A stretch of 64,000 nt of DNA from Styela clava (lineage: Eukaryota; Chordata; Ascidiacea; Stolidobranchia; Styelidae): NCBI RefSeq assembly GCF_964204865.1, contig NC_135254.1, positions 18,915,001 through 18,979,000 on the forward strand. The letters run 5' to 3'. Positions 1-11,289 of the stretch are shown here, in pieces (the first letter of the stretch is position 1; every line of letters begins with the position of its first letter). The position numbers and the translations under genes are program-made. Below the pieces are notes generated by a model. It was not told the DNA's origin. It saw nothing but the letters and a program-made list of their open reading frames with translations, and did not search any database.

Positions 1-2070
1 TTCAATTTTGTGATTTATATATGTTGTATTTATTTTTAATATTTTCAGTAACAGATTACACATAAATGCAAAATTTATGCAAACTGCCCAACTTGTGGAA
101 TGAAGAGTATCCATAATTAAATTTCGGCCCTCTTAATCTGTTAAACATGCTATTGTAGTTTGAAAGTTGTGCCTGTGATTTTTCAGGTTTTTCGCCTTTG
201 TCGATTTTTACGAAATAGGGCATGAATGCAAAATTATGTTACCGACAACTCAACTTGTATGATGTACCACATATATAATATTATGTTTTTCAAAATTAAA
301 AACTGGCTCCTCTTAATCGATAAACATGCTATTGTAGTTTGAAGGTTTTTCACGTTTTTCGCCTTTGTCGATTCTGACGTAATAGGGCACCCTTTAGTAA
401 CGGATTACACATAAATGCAAAATTTTGTTCCCGACAATTCAACTTGTATGATGTACCACATGTATAATATTATAATTTTCAATAATAAAATCACGCCCCT
501 CTTAATCGGGTAGACATACTATTGTAGTCTGAAATTGTGATATTCCACATTCTTTTCGTCTATGTCGATTTTGACGAAATAGGGCATTTTCAGTAACGGA
601 TTACACATAAATGCAAAACTTTGTTCCTAACAATTCGACTTGTGGGATAAAGAGTGTATAACATAAAATAGGTATCAATAATGAAAACTCGCCCCTCTTA
701 ATTGGGTAAACATGCTATTGTAGTTTGAAAGTTGTGAAATTTCTAGTTTTCGCCTATGTCGATTTTGACGAAATAGTCATTTTCTGTAACGGAATACACA
801 TAAATGCAATATTTTGTTTTGTATGGCGTACCACTTTTCCAATATTATATTTTTCAATAATAATATCTTGCCCCTCTTAATTGAATAAAAACATGCGATT
901 GTAGTTTTGAAAGTTATGAAATTTCAGGTTTTTCGCCTATGACGATTTGAACGAAATAGGGCATTTTCAGTAACGGATTACACAAAAATGAAAAATTTGG
1001 TTCCCAACAACTCAACTCGTATGATGTACCACATATATAATGATGAATTTTTTATTTATAAAATCTCGCCCCTGTTAATTGGATAAAAAACTGCTATTGT
1101 AGTTTGAAAGTTTTGATACTTCACCTTCTTTTTCGTCTATGTCGAAATAGGGCATTTTCAGTAACGGATTACACATAAATACAAAATTTTGTCAACAACT
1201 CCACTTGTGAGATAAAGAGTGTATATACTAAAGTAAGTATCAGTATCAATAATAAAATGTCGCCCCTCTTAATTAGTTTTTCATCTCAAAGTATTCGAAT
1301 CCAACGGGATCCGATAACAGGATTCGGTTTCCGCCTCTCCGGCACCAAGCGTCAATTTTTGTATTTCGGGTTTCTTCTAATTTATCAATTGAAGACGAGC
1401 ATTTTTTCTCGCGTGTAAATCTCTCTCGTTTAATCAAACTTGCGATAGTGATGTATTAAGTTTGAGTAGGGCCAATTTTGGGTAGATAATGAGTGATATG
1501 TAACGATAATCATAGAGTATGTATGTATGTTGATTCGTCTCGTAATAGTGATACATAAATAAATGAACAATTTTTATTATTTAAGACGGGATGCATGCAC
1601 AAGACCGTACTGGCCTAAAACACAAATGTGCGGCATGCACCCCTTTTGACAAATATGAAACAAAAAACATTAGATTAAATATGTATAATATGCTTCCTTA
1701 TATAGACAGTTGTGCAAGGTGGGGCAATGGGTCGGTTGGTGTGGTGAAAATGAATTCGTCTTTAGATGTTATTACCAAATAACTAGGTACGAAATCGCGT
1801 TTACGGGAACTTGGTTTTACGAGTTACGATGTACCACATATATAGTATTAAATTTTTCAATAATATAATCTCGCCCCTCTTAATCGATTAAATATGCTAT
1901 TGTAGTTTGAAAGTTGTAATATTTCAGGTTTTTCGCCTCTGTCGGTTTTAACGAAATAGGGCATTTTCAGTAACGGATTACACATACATGCGAAATTTTG
2001 TTCCCAGCAAGTCAACTAGTGAGATGCAGACAGAATATATTGAAATGATTATCAATAATAAAACTATATA
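1..2070. repeat. Satellite array, ~190 bp unit, interrupted
   Basis: Recurring landmarks mark the units: CAGTAACGGATTACACATAA, a TATGATGTACCACATATATA block, CGCCCCTCTTAAT, CTATTGTAGTTTGAAAG, and TTTTCGCC..GTCGATTTTGACGAAATAGGGCA. The CAGTAACGG landmark occurs near 46, 393, 591, 783, 968, 1159 and 1968, so the period is about 185-198 bp. A unit near 221 has lost it by deletion. The array runs from the window's left edge and probably continues outside. Unrelated sequence at about 1276-1825 breaks it, after which it resumes in mid-unit. Units have diverged by substitutions and small indels. No open frame is maintained, so this is non-coding satellite DNA. Confidence 0.9.
1276..1825. other. Non-satellite segment interrupting the array
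   Basis: The satellite stops after its CGCCCCTCTTAATTAG landmark and restarts at TACGATGTACCACATATATA. The roughly 550 bp between has no match to the unit. I could not find clear terminal repeats or a target duplication at the borders. A 63-codon frame inside it (1591-1782) resembles nothing I know and is probably chance. Confidence 0.6.
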
Positions 2071-2890
2071 TCTTTATTTTTGTGTTTTTTTTTTCATTTG
2101 CATGTTGGTTTAGTTTGGCGAATTTGGTCCCGCCTATAATTCTGCAATCTGATTGTCGTATCAGGTATTTATTGTGTTATTTTTGTTTTTGCGAATGTTT
2201 ATTCGTTTGTGTTGTTTTTTATGGACTGCAGCGGTCTGGAGTAGTAAACGAATTGAAAAGGCCACCGTGATACTAGTACTATTTTTTCTACTGTCCCCCC
2301 TAAGTTCGCTGTTTTACCTGGAAATGGCCTAGGGGTATATCAAATGACCTTTACAAGATATTTACAGGTCCGTTCCGGTAGGTTTGGGTAGATATTTTAC
2401 ACCGTTCCGGTAATTTATTGACACTGATACTGGAGAGCACGAAACTGCGAAAGGTAGAATTATATTTACTTGCTTCATATACCAGTAGCTATTCTCTGGC
2501 TTACTGCAGCATGATCTCACAAGTTTCCGTTGCTGTTTATTATGCAGTTATGCCTACTTTGCGAATAACTTCTTCTCTCGGCTCTTATGTTTCTGAACAC
2601 TTCCAATTTATAAAACCATCACTCCGGGGTGAACCACTTCTATGAAGCAATAAGCAAAACAAAAATTTGGCGCTGACAGAATCGCAGAAAATACCCACGC
2701 ATAAAAACAAATGTTTCCAATCATTTTAGAAAGAAAGTGTATATTTTTATTAGTTTTACAATACCAAATCAATCAATAACTACACTTCTCATCTTGTTAA
2801 TATTTTGTAAACAAGCTAAATCGACTGTAACAGTGCATTACAAAATTACATACTTTTTTAGGAGTTGTTTATAAATGACCGAATTTTCTT
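2071..2890. other. Non-coding AT-rich spacer
   Basis: I see no gene here. The motif CGTTCCGGTA occurs twice within about 45 bp near 2372-2415. Short open frames at 2082-2270 and 2418-2645 show no recognisable protein and no splice context. Confidence 0.5.
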
Positions 2891-3158
2891 CGTGACGTTC
2901 ATTTCTCGAAAACCTCCTATAAAGGCAGCATTACCACATAATGGGACAAATCAGGAACCTTATACTGTAGATTCAATTTCATTATAGCAGAGCATTAGCA
3001 GCACGTTTTGACTTAGCCATATATAATACCAAACATAGCGCATATTCTTCAATTTTATGAACACTGTGGACATAATTAAAAAAAAGTTTGTATTTCACTT
3101 AATTTGCAGGATACTTGATCAAATATATTTTTTCTTTTTACACATTTATACTGTACGC
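2891..3158 (+). repeat. Dispersed repeat family A, copy 1
   Basis: This copy runs from GTGACGTTCATTTCTCGAAAA to CATTTATACTGTACG. It contains the family landmarks AGCAGCACGTTTTGACTTAG, CCATATATAATACCAAACAT and TTCAATTTTATGAACA. It aligns in the same direction with 4171-4460 and in reverse with 4491-4628 and 4700-4998. No coding frame is conserved between the copies. Confidence 0.75.
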
Positions 3159-3160
3159 CA

Positions 3161-3310
3161 AGAGAGAGAAAGAGGTTTTATTATTTCGTCAACCAAAAAA
3201 TACAGTCATCAATAAAATAGCAACAGCAAATAAAATTGTTTAGGTATGGACAGGAGAGAGCGATACGACCATGCGCCATACGGTCATTGAGGTCAGCTCC
3301 CACCATATAC
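3161..3310 (+). repeat. Dispersed repeat family B, copy 1
   Basis: The block is GAGAGAA, then TTATTTCGTC.AACCAA, an A-rich middle, and a conserved end GCGATACGACC...GGTCATTGAGGTCAG. A diverged relative lies at 11290-11435, with the same order of landmarks. It abuts the end of family A copy 1. It may be the tail of a retroelement, but no coding part is present. Confidence 0.5.
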
Positions 3311-4170
3311 GCTGATGTGATTAACACTGAAAGATGACTAGTGACAAAACTTGAACCATTACGATAAAATTTTTACAATAAATTTCTTAACAAAATTAAG
3401 GGATTTTTTGGTTAATGCAATGTTATGCAAGTGTGTTTTAAAGGAAGAAAAAAGAAACAAAAAAGAGGGATGTCCGGTGTTGTATTCGTTAAATAAAACA
3501 ATCTAAAGCGGTCAGAATAATGAGATGGAAATTTATATTTAACTGGAAATAAATAAATTCGAATTCAATGAGGTTTGGATGCTTATATTTAGCACAATAT
3601 TCAAAGTACTTGGAAAAAAAATTGGCCATATATATATACAGTGAATCAAAGACAAAAATTATATTGTGATGATAATTTGTCTGAATGTGAAAAATATTTG
3701 AATGTAACTTAGTGATACACAGTATTGAAAAAAAGTAACACACCAGGAATTTTATTTATAGGTTAGTCACAATCTGAAAATGTTTAAAATATTTCATGGA
3801 CTTGTTCATGCAAATGTTTGGCATTTTTACAAACTTGCATTTCAAAAATAATAATACTTATAATAGGTATACTTATCAATAAGGTTTAGCAGATGGATTT
3901 GGGAAACGTTTCTGATTTAAACAAGAGGGTCAAATCAATAGAAAAATTTTACAAAACAAACCGAGCAATGATGAGTGAACATTTTTATTTACCTTTGGTG
4001 CTAGAGTATGATTGATGAAACCTTTACAAACAAACCTATCCTACTGCTAGTTCAGATCAATTTGGAAATAATTTAATTGATCAACAATAGCATATCAATA
4101 ACTAGATATAAAAGACAGGGAAAAAACGTGCTATTCGATTGACCAACAATAAAAATTTTCGTTTTTGTAG
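3311..4170. other. Non-coding AT-rich spacer
   Basis: I recognise no gene, RNA or repeat here. The 84-codon minus-strand frame at 3489-3743 is low-complexity and AT-driven. Confidence 0.5.
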
Positions 4171-4460
4171 TCGCGATTTCTCGAAAACCGCCAATACGAC
4201 ACGACACATTCGAAGAAAATCAGATACCTTATAGATTCGATTTCACTATTCCAGAACAGTAGCAGCACGTTTTAACTTGGCCATATACAATACCAAACAT
4301 AGCGTGTATTCTCAATTTTATAAACAATGTAGATGTAAACATATTTCACAGGGGTTTCGTATTAAACTATATTTATTGAATATTTGAGCAAAATTCTTTT
4401 TCACGTTGTCATACATCAATACTGTATGTTCATTAAACTTGGATTATGTTGCGAATTACA
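4171..4460 (+). repeat. Dispersed repeat family A, copy 2 (left arm of a palindrome)
   Basis: The copy begins TCGCGATTTCTCGAAAACCG and carries AGCAGCACGTTTTAACTTGG, CCATATACAATACCAAACAT and TCAATTTTATAAACAATG. It ends CTGTATGTTCATTAAACTTG and GATTATGTTGCGA. Its reverse complement recurs at 4700-4998, including the distal end (TTCCAAGTTTAATAAACGTA), so the pair makes an inverted repeat with arms of nearly 300 bp. Confidence 0.8.
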
Positions 4461-4490
4461 TACATTGTTAGATACATTGTATTGAATACA

Positions 4491-4628
4491 TTGTTCATAA
4501 AATTGAGAAATATTCGCTATATTTAGTATTATATTTGCCTAAGTCAAAACGTGGAGCTACTGTTCTGCTATAATGAAATTGAATGTGTCGTAGTGCTTCC
4601 TTTATTGGCGGTTTTCGAGAAATCCCCA
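4491..4628 (-). repeat. Dispersed repeat family A, copy 3 (partial)
   Basis: This partial inverted copy lies in the spacer of the palindrome. It reads TTCATAAAATTGAGAAATAT, TAGTATTATATTTGCCTAAG, TCAAAACGTGGAGCTACTGT and GGCGGTTTTCGAGAAATC. It lacks the end of the unit that carries ACTGTACG. Confidence 0.75.
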
Positions 4629-4699
4629 ATCCAGGGTCGATGATTTTTTTTAAATTTTGAATAGATGGCGTGAATTTATTTTTTGTGATTTAGACTTTC

Positions 4700-4998
4700 C
4701 GCAACTTATTCCAAGTTTAATAAACGTACAGTATTGATGTGTGAAAAAGTAAGAAAGTTATTCGTTCCATAATTAGATAAATTTGGTTAAAATACAAAAC
4801 CCTTTTGGAATAGATTAAGTCCAGACTCTAGATTGTTTATAAAATTGAAAAATATGCGTTATGTTTGGTATCACATATGGCCATGTCATAACGTGCTGAT
4901 ATCGTACCGTTGTAATAATATCTCATCTATAATAAAATTTTACATCCCACCATTCATCGTAATTCTGCTTCTATTGGAGGATTTTGATAAATATTGTT
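4700..4998 (-). repeat. Dispersed repeat family A, copy 4 (right arm of a palindrome)
   Basis: Read on the minus strand, it repeats the whole of 4171-4460: CAGCACGTTATGACATGGCC, ATATGTGATACCAAACATAA, TTCAATTTTATAAACAATC, and the distal TTTATTAAACTTGGAATAAG. An 81-codon frame across it (4833-5078) is a by-product. Confidence 0.8.
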
Positions 4999-5259
4999 TA
5001 GAACTTGTACTAATCTTAGAAACTCCGTATTTTGCGGAATACCTGGGAATGCGTTATTTGCCCAATTTCTTTTTTTAGACCCTATTTTATTGTCAAATTC
5101 ATTGTAGTTCTTTAGTTTAATGCTTTGTCATGTCTTTCCGTGGTAAAATTATCTTTTTCTCAGCCATTTTAATTTTTTTTAATATGTATCTATAAGTGAA
5201 TACTACATGCGCGTGGGAACTATATTCAATGTGTAAAAATATTCTGGCCGAAATTGCCG

Positions 5260-5329
5260 CTAGCTGCACAGTGGTGTGTAACTGTACTGTATTAATGGAT
5301 ATACTGTACCGGACCACTGTGAAGCTAGT
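5260..5329. repeat. Hairpin with 16 bp arms; third copy at 5900-5915
   Basis: CTAGCTGCACAGTGGT at 5260-5275 pairs with ACCACTGTGAAGCTAG at 5314-5329, with one mismatch. A direct relative, CTAGCTTCACAGCGGT, lies at 5900-5915. The arms could be the ends of a short element or a transcribed stem; the sequence does not decide. Confidence 0.5.
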
Positions 5330-6616
5330 AGCAAACCTTCTTCTAATTGTGCGCAGCGGTGCGTTAAGTCTCGTTTTCGTGCTCATTGAAGAGTTATATT
5401 ACAGTTTTGTGCTTATTGAAGGGTGATGGAGTAAAACGTAGGCGATTTCTAAATTCCACACGGCAGAATTGCTCTCGATTGTAGATATGGAAGAAACATC
5501 AACATAAATTTAAGTGCAGTTTGGAAACTTAATCGATAGCACAACGGCAGTTTGTTTTACACTAATGTTTTATTTTCTGATTTGTCAAATACGGTATCTA
5601 ACTTGTCATATACTACTCGCCTCAATAAGTACGCACAGAGCTAGTCTGTGTGCAAGACTTTGAATTACCGAATAAATAGAGTTTACAGGTTCAAAAATGA
5701 GCTGTTTGTAATGCCAAGCTAATGTAGAAATACGATCGCATTCATTTGCGAAATTGGAAATATTTCAAAGTCAGCTGATTGATTAAATGCACGATGGCCA
5801 TAACCGTCTACGGTACGTGTTTCTTCTTCTGAGTAATCAAGTCTATTTTTTCACCATACTTATGGAAACGAAGATATATAAAACAAAGATCAAATTCTAC
5901 TAGCTTCACAGCGGTCTGTACCGGTACCGTTAATGGAGATGAATGGCAGAATGGGTAAATGTATCTGGATTTTATAATATGTCATTTTCATTTTGTATTG
6001 TATACTCACACATTTTATGGCATCACCTAAATTAGCTAGAAAATTGGGCTTCATGCAACTGAATGGAAATAAATTATTTGATTGAACCAAAAACTATCAT
6101 ATTTTTTATAAATTGATTTAAATTTTGCAAAAAAATGTGTAGTATCCAGTTTACATTGTATTAACAGTATTAGTACATAACGTCACATCAATAGTCAGAT
6201 TTTTGTTGTATGTATATCACTTTATCAGTAGACTATTGCTTATGAAGTCAAATCCGAACAATGTGGATCCTTGTTTTGCTTATCTGTGCAGCTGTGGGTA
6301 TGAATGAAAATGAAGGCAATTAGCATTTGGTTTGGTGAAGCTTCATACATTTGTAGGGTTCCCCATGCATTGCTCTTTCCATCGCATATCAGCAATATGT
6401 CATCAGCATTTGGTTTTGTATTTACATGGTATTAAAATTTCAATGTTGATCTATCAGTCTGTATACCCAGTATACGGTCAGACGGTATATATGTATATAA
6501 AACTATAGTAGGCTATTTTGTCAACACTGATCATTAGAACGATGTCAGCATCCATGTTTTAAAGTATTAACAGTTAAGCTTTTCTTTTTGGCATTTACTA
6601 GTATTTTATAAAAACA
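5330..6616. other. Upstream region of CSTF1
   Basis: No coding exon is recognisable. It must hold the CSTF1 promoter and, if there is one, a 5' non-coding exon. I see no convincing TATA or initiator element beyond general AT-richness. Confidence 0.4.
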
Positions 6617-6617
6617 G
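6593..6617 (+). promoter_or_regulatory. Splice acceptor just before the CSTF1 start
   Basis: CATTTACTAGTATTTTATAA followed by AAACAG ends at 6617, 13 bases before the ATG at 6631. A TACTAG-like branch-point sequence lies within it. It could join a 5' UTR exon or receive a trans-spliced leader; only a transcript 5' end can tell. Confidence 0.45.
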
Positions 6618-6630
6618 ATAATCGTTAAAA

Positions 6631-7923
6631 ATGAAACCGGACAATGTTAAAATGAGAGATCATTTGTATAGGGCTATCATTAGCCAGTTGCTGAATGACG
6701 GATATATTGCTGTCGCAAAAAGCTTAACATCTCAAGTGAAGCCAACACTAGCATGTCCACCTTCTGATAAACTGCTCAAAGTATTTGAGACTGGAATTAC
6801 CCAGCTTGAACATGACAAAGAATTTAAACTTCCATCTACTGCAGAACTGGTTGCTCCTGGCCATGGAATAGATCTTGAATTTGAGACAGATGTTCAAATA
6901 ACGTCTCCAGAAGCAATTGTATATGAAACAAGTTACGTTACTGCTCACAAAGGTCCATGTCGAGCAGCGACTTTTTCAAAAGATGGACAATATATTGCGA
7001 CAGGATCGGTGGATATGTCAATAAAAGTATTGGATGTTGAGAGAATGGTTGCCAAAAGTATACATGAAGGGACTCCTCAAATGCAAAATGATCAACCAGG
7101 TATGTTAGACCACCCTGTTATTCGTACGTTGTATGATCACAATGATGAAGTGACCACATTAGATTTTCACCCAACCCAGCAAATATTAGTTTCAGGTGGC
7201 CGTGACTGTACAGTTAAAGTATTTGACTTTTCAAAGAGTTCTACAAAAAAGGCTTCAAAAACCATTCAAGAAGTTGCAACTGTGCGCTCAGTTTCCATGC
7301 ACCCCAGTGGAGAATGCCTTCTGGTTGGCACAGAACATCCAGTTGTGAGACTTTATGATCTGAACACTTTTCAGTGTTATGTGAGTTGCAACCCATCAGA
7401 TCAACATAGAGGTCCACTAACCATGTTGGCTTACAATAATGATGGTAGAATTTATGCTTCTGGGAGTAAAGACGGAGATGTGAAGTTATGGGATGGTGTC
7501 AGTAATCGATGTATTGCAACATATCCTAAAGCCCACAGTGGTGAAGAAATTTGTTCTGTACAGTTTTCACGAAATAGCAAATACCTTTTGACAAGTGGTA
7601 AAGACAGTGTATGCCGTCTTTGGGAGACTGCAACAGGACGCTCACTCATTGCTTATACAGGAGCAGAACTTAGTGGCAAACAATTACACAAAGCACAAGC
7701 AGTGTTTAATCATACTGAAGACTATGCATTGTTTCCTGATGAAAAAACAATTTCACTATGTTGTTGGGACACCAGAACTGGTGAAAGACAACGCCTATTG
7801 TCACTCGGACACAACGGTCCTGTTCATCGTCTTGCCCATTCACCAACATCGCCTGGATTTATCACGTGCAGCGAGGATCACAGAGCTCGGTTCTGGTATA
7901 AGAGAACGACAGGAACGGACTGA
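6631..7923 (+). CDS. CSTF1: Cleavage stimulation factor subunit 1 (CstF-50), single exon
   Basis: This is the 50 kDa WD-repeat subunit of CstF, the nuclear complex that binds GU-rich elements and drives 3'-end cleavage and polyadenylation of pre-mRNA. The frame encodes 430 aa; the human protein has 431. Residues 9-65 match the N-terminal homodimerisation domain ([15 protein letters not shown] at 12-26). A linker with [16 protein letters not shown] follows (74-89), then seven WD blades at about 106-137, 170-200, 216-244, 260-290, 303-334, 350-381 and 394-424, with terminal dipeptides such as LD, FD, YD, WD and WE. Conserved stretches include [25 protein letters not shown] and AVFNHTEDY. The start is the first in-frame ATG after a splice acceptor. 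The coding region has no intron. The gene is convergent with ITPA. Identity is secure. Confidence 0.97.
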   Translation: MKPDNVKMRDHLYRAIISQLLNDGYIAVAKSLTSQVKPTLACPPSDKLLKVFETGITQLEHDKEFKLPSTAELVAPGHGIDLEFETDVQITSPEAIVYETSYVTAHKGPCRAATFSKDGQYIATGSVDMSIKVLDVERMVAKSIHEGTPQMQNDQPGMLDHPVIRTLYDHNDEVTTLDFHPTQQILVSGGRDCTVKVFDFSKSSTKKASKTIQEVATVRSVSMHPSGECLLVGTEHPVVRLYDLNTFQCYVSCNPSDQHRGPLTMLAYNNDGRIYASGSKDGDVKLWDGVSNRCIATYPKAHSGEEICSVQFSRNSKYLLTSGKDSVCRLWETATGRSLIAYTGAELSGKQLHKAQAVFNHTEDYALFPDEKTISLCCWDTRTGERQRLLSLGHNGPVHRLAHSPTSPGFITCSEDHRARFWYKRTTGTD

Positions 7924-8060
7924 ATTGCTGCTGGATAGCACATTTTACTATGTGTTTCTGGACCACAAAGTTTAGGGTCAGCGCAGCATAACATGAGCAA
8001 AATTAAAATTTACTTCATGGAGATCATCAGTTTGAAGATGCATGGTATATTAGACAGAGT

Positions 8061-8066
8061 AATAAA
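8061..8066 (+). terminator. CSTF1 polyadenylation signal
   Basis: AATAAA lies 138 bases after the CSTF1 stop, with T/G-containing sequence (CTTGTGCTTTCG) immediately downstream. It gives a short 3' UTR, and no other gene intervenes. Confidence 0.65.
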
Positions 8067-8461
8067 ATCTTGTGCTTTCGATTGCCTACTGTCTTAAAGA
8101 ACCTTGCCTATCTATGCTTTCCAACAGACCAGACCCTGTTGTTTTTTTTAAAGCTTATTTGATATTCTTAATTCTCATTCCACTTTTTATGGCAGTGAAT
8201 TATCAATTGACGAAAGAAATTTATTCGACCTAATAAACCCTTTGAAATCATCCTCATTTTATGCCCAAACCTGTGGCTGTGTCCCAATTTTTCTATATTT
8301 CTTCTCACTAAATTGCCACCACTGCTGGGGTATTATGCATTCCTATATTTATCTAGTTCGTGCTCTTGTCTTGACAATAGCGTTTAGTACACATTGATTA
8401 AAACGATTGTCCCTTTTTCGTAACTAAATTAGCCACAATATCAGTACTGACTCGGGGAAAG
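8067..8461. other. Convergent intergenic gap CSTF1/ITPA
   Basis: About 390 bp separate the presumed 3' ends of the two converging genes. I see no feature in it apart from a second AATAAA-like CTAATAAACC near 8230. Confidence 0.5.
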
Positions 8462-8467
8462 TTTATT
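8462..8467 (-). terminator. ITPA polyadenylation signal
   Basis: TTTATT on the plus strand reads AATAAA on the minus strand, about 115 bases after the ITPA stop at 8583-8585. Confidence 0.55.
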
Positions 8468-8582
8468 TAACAGGACACATCAAATTTATAAGGTGTACAT
8501 ATTGAATTGCCATGCTGAGGAGGTGCCAAGCATCCCCCAAGTCTGAACCGGACCATTTTCTATCAGCTTTGTGGTTCACTCA

Positions 8583-10752
8583 TCAGCCATCATCTGTTTT
8601 TTCGAAGTATTCTGCCATCTTGCAGAGGGCTCTTGATCTGTGGGAAATCTTGTTCTTTTCATCTTTTGCCATTTCAGCATATCTGAATTGGATGGGGGCA
8701 TGGATTTGCTATTGGGTTTCAATTTGAATGAGTCCCAGTCATAAAATAACAACAATGTACTCACGTTTCATTATAACCATCTGGTTGAAATGTTGGGTCC
8801 CATCCAAAGTCCCTTGGGCCTCTAGGTGATACGATCCTCCCCTAGTAAGCAATTAAGGAAAGACTTGTGAAAAGTAATGACAGTAAATTCTCATTCCTTA
8901 TTAAATCATAGATTCTGGGCAATACTACTTGAAAGCTTATTATTGAAGAATTTTTTTTCACATAATTTAGTTTCCATATGTTAGAAGCTGCTGGATCGAA
9001 GGTGGTCGGCCAAACAATAAGAATTCTTGTCTTTCCAACCCGACAGAGCTATACATTTAGGTGTCCCCTTCCCCTATTGTACAAAAAGAAACTATTGACA
9101 GATGTGGTAAATATACAGGCTTTTTGGCATGAATTTACTATACCCACCTCACATTTTCCAGTAAACAGTAGGACAGGGTCGTTAGCATTTCCAGTTGCAT
9201 TGTACGCAAAAGTACATAGGGCATAGGCTGATTTGTCCTCCCAACCATCCAGCATCTTGTGTATTCCTTCTGGTCCCAACTCTTTCAAGAACCATTTCCT
9301 GCAACCAGATTCTAATAAATATTACATGACAACAAGACTGACATTTCATTATTAATTGGGAATGTTCAATATAGGAATAACAGAGGTTCTAAAACACATA
9401 ACTATCATCTAAAACAGTGGTCGGCAACCACCGGGCCGCGGCCCATCGCCGGTCCTCGGAAAGGTCACTACCGGTCTGCAGAGAAAGGTGACATGAAAAC
9501 GTACAATGCCATTGTTATCTTCATGTGAGGTTGGGTTTTTAAAATGGCAATTACAAAAACGAAAGATCGAAGTGGGTTTAACGTAAGAAATACGTTACGT
9601 GAATAGTATCACCTTTGTTTTTGAATGTTTTGTCAACATACATTTTCTAACGCATATTATTTATTACATTATATCAGTTCGTTTGTATAAAGGTGGTCCG
9701 CCAAAATTTTGGTCAGGCTTTACTGGTCTGTTACTGGAAAAAGGTTGCCGACCACTGATCTAAAACACATCTCAGACACTAAGATTTTCATTAGAAAATT
9801 TGTACATCCAGATATGCACACTACCGGAACCAATCGCATTAAAGCAGTAGAGTTACAATCTGGTGACATATTTGGGACTTCTGATAACATTTTCTACTTC
9901 CAGTTAGGACCAATAGGCTCATTATTTTCTTTATATATAATAATTTCATCACAGTGCAAGATTTCTCCACAAAGACAATTTCTAGCTTTGTTATTTTTGA
10001 AAAACTAACATCTAAGATTCCCATACACATAGGGTCCAGGGAGCCCATTCATTGCATTAAAGCATAAACATGTGTCTTCCACAATTACAGGAGTCTTCAA
10101 TCTTCTGGCTGCTTCTTTACACTTTTCTCGAGAAACATCTTCTGCAGTCCCTTGATACTCGGGCACTAAAAATTGGTTCAAGTGATGACACATAGTAATG
10201 TAAAGGGATGTCCAATTTAACAGAAAATTGAAAATACATTACAGCATAATATATCTAGACAACCTAACCTAAAAAATCTCCATTTTCTAGTACATTAGGA
10301 CAAATATTGCCATAATATGTCAGCACCGTATGGATCAAGGCGCATTGATTTCAGAAAATACAGGAGAATAAAACGCACAAATCACAGAAATTGATCAAGT
10401 TATGAACCATTTTCTGAACGATCTGCAAAGTCCTTAACTGATATAGATTATATTTTCCACAAACAGAATTTTACCAATACGAATCCACCGTAATCAAAAC
10501 ATATAGCCTAATGGCAGAATGGAGTACACTAAAATTAGAAGAGAGTAACAGGAGTATTGATTTCTCTGTCCGGAACACCGTACAATACACAACAACAAAT
10601 GCACTTGGGTATCTTTAAATATGATAGGCCTACTTACGATCCAATGGTGTGTGAACAAACTCGACACTTTTATTTCCCTTCAAAATCGCAACAACTTCCT
10701 CCAGCTTCTTTTTGTTTCCAGTCACAAAGCTGACAGTCTTTCTCTGAGACAT
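8583..10752 (-). CDS. ITPA: Inosine triphosphate pyrophosphatase, five coding exons
   Basis: This cytosolic enzyme hydrolyses ITP, dITP and XTP to monophosphates plus pyrophosphate, clearing deaminated purines from the nucleotide pool (HAM1/ITPA family). Coding exons in transcript order are 10752-10638, 10165-10027, 9298-9148, 8841-8765 and 8682-8583. All junctions are GT-AG and the phases agree, giving 193 aa (human 194). Visible motifs: [13 protein letters not shown] (8-20), the nucleotide-phosphate loop; LPEYQG (39-44); [20 protein letters not shown] (67-86); [14 protein letters not shown] (103-116); GRIVSPRG then [20 protein letters not shown] (136-165); and SHRSRAL (174-180). The start chosen is the Met before [12 protein letters not shown] because it matches the family length. 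The frame stays open for 44 more codons upstream to another ATG at 10884, so a longer form is possible. A MITE sits in the second intron. Confidence 0.95.
9415..9757. mobile_element. hAT-type MITE, 343 bp, in ITPA intron 2
   Basis: Its terminal inverted repeats are CAGTGGTCGGCAACC on the left and GGTTGCCGACCACTG on the right, a perfect 15 bp pair. An exact 8 bp target duplication ATCTAAAA flanks it at 9407-9414 and 9758-9765. The 8 bp duplication and the CAGTGG terminus are hallmarks of the hAT superfamily. Inside the left end is GC-rich CCGGGCCGCGGCCCATCGCC. No transposase frame is present, so the element is non-autonomous. Confidence 0.92.
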
Positions 10753-11289
10753 AACGCATTCCCTCTGACCGTATCGCTTCGCTTGTTGCCCGTTACGATT
10801 TGTACAGCCCACCGCGTGTACTTTTTTCTCAGGATAAATGCATCCGTGGGGGTGATGTGGGTCGATAATATTCGTGTGTCTCAAAAATTGTGGTCATCAA
10901 AATCATAAAGGCCTACCTAATAGGTCACTATATAGGTAAAAATCTAGAATTTTTTAGCGTATAAGTAGACTTCCAATTTGGCGCTATTGAGCCATTACAG
11001 GTTTTGCCACATTTGCCCGATATGTTGTGGGATGGTGGATGGGTGCGAAAAGTGGATAGGACATTATATTGCGAATTATGAGACATTAATAGTGAACCAC
11101 GACTTACAGACTCAGGACTATCAGTTAAAAATCAAGGATTTCTGCTGAAAAATTTTCATCTTATACGGTACCAATCAACTTCCAGTCTGCATGGCTCAAA
11201 TGCGAGGGTACGGTAGGTACCGTACCATTGGCAACTAGCGTCCCATAGCTGCATAGTCTAGTTAGCGACTTATTTTGACATTGCTACAG
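10753..11289. other. ITPA upstream region
   Basis: This holds the ITPA 5' flank. The minus-strand frame remains open back to 10884 but is not conserved sequence that I recognise. No gene is seen in the rest. Confidence 0.4.
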
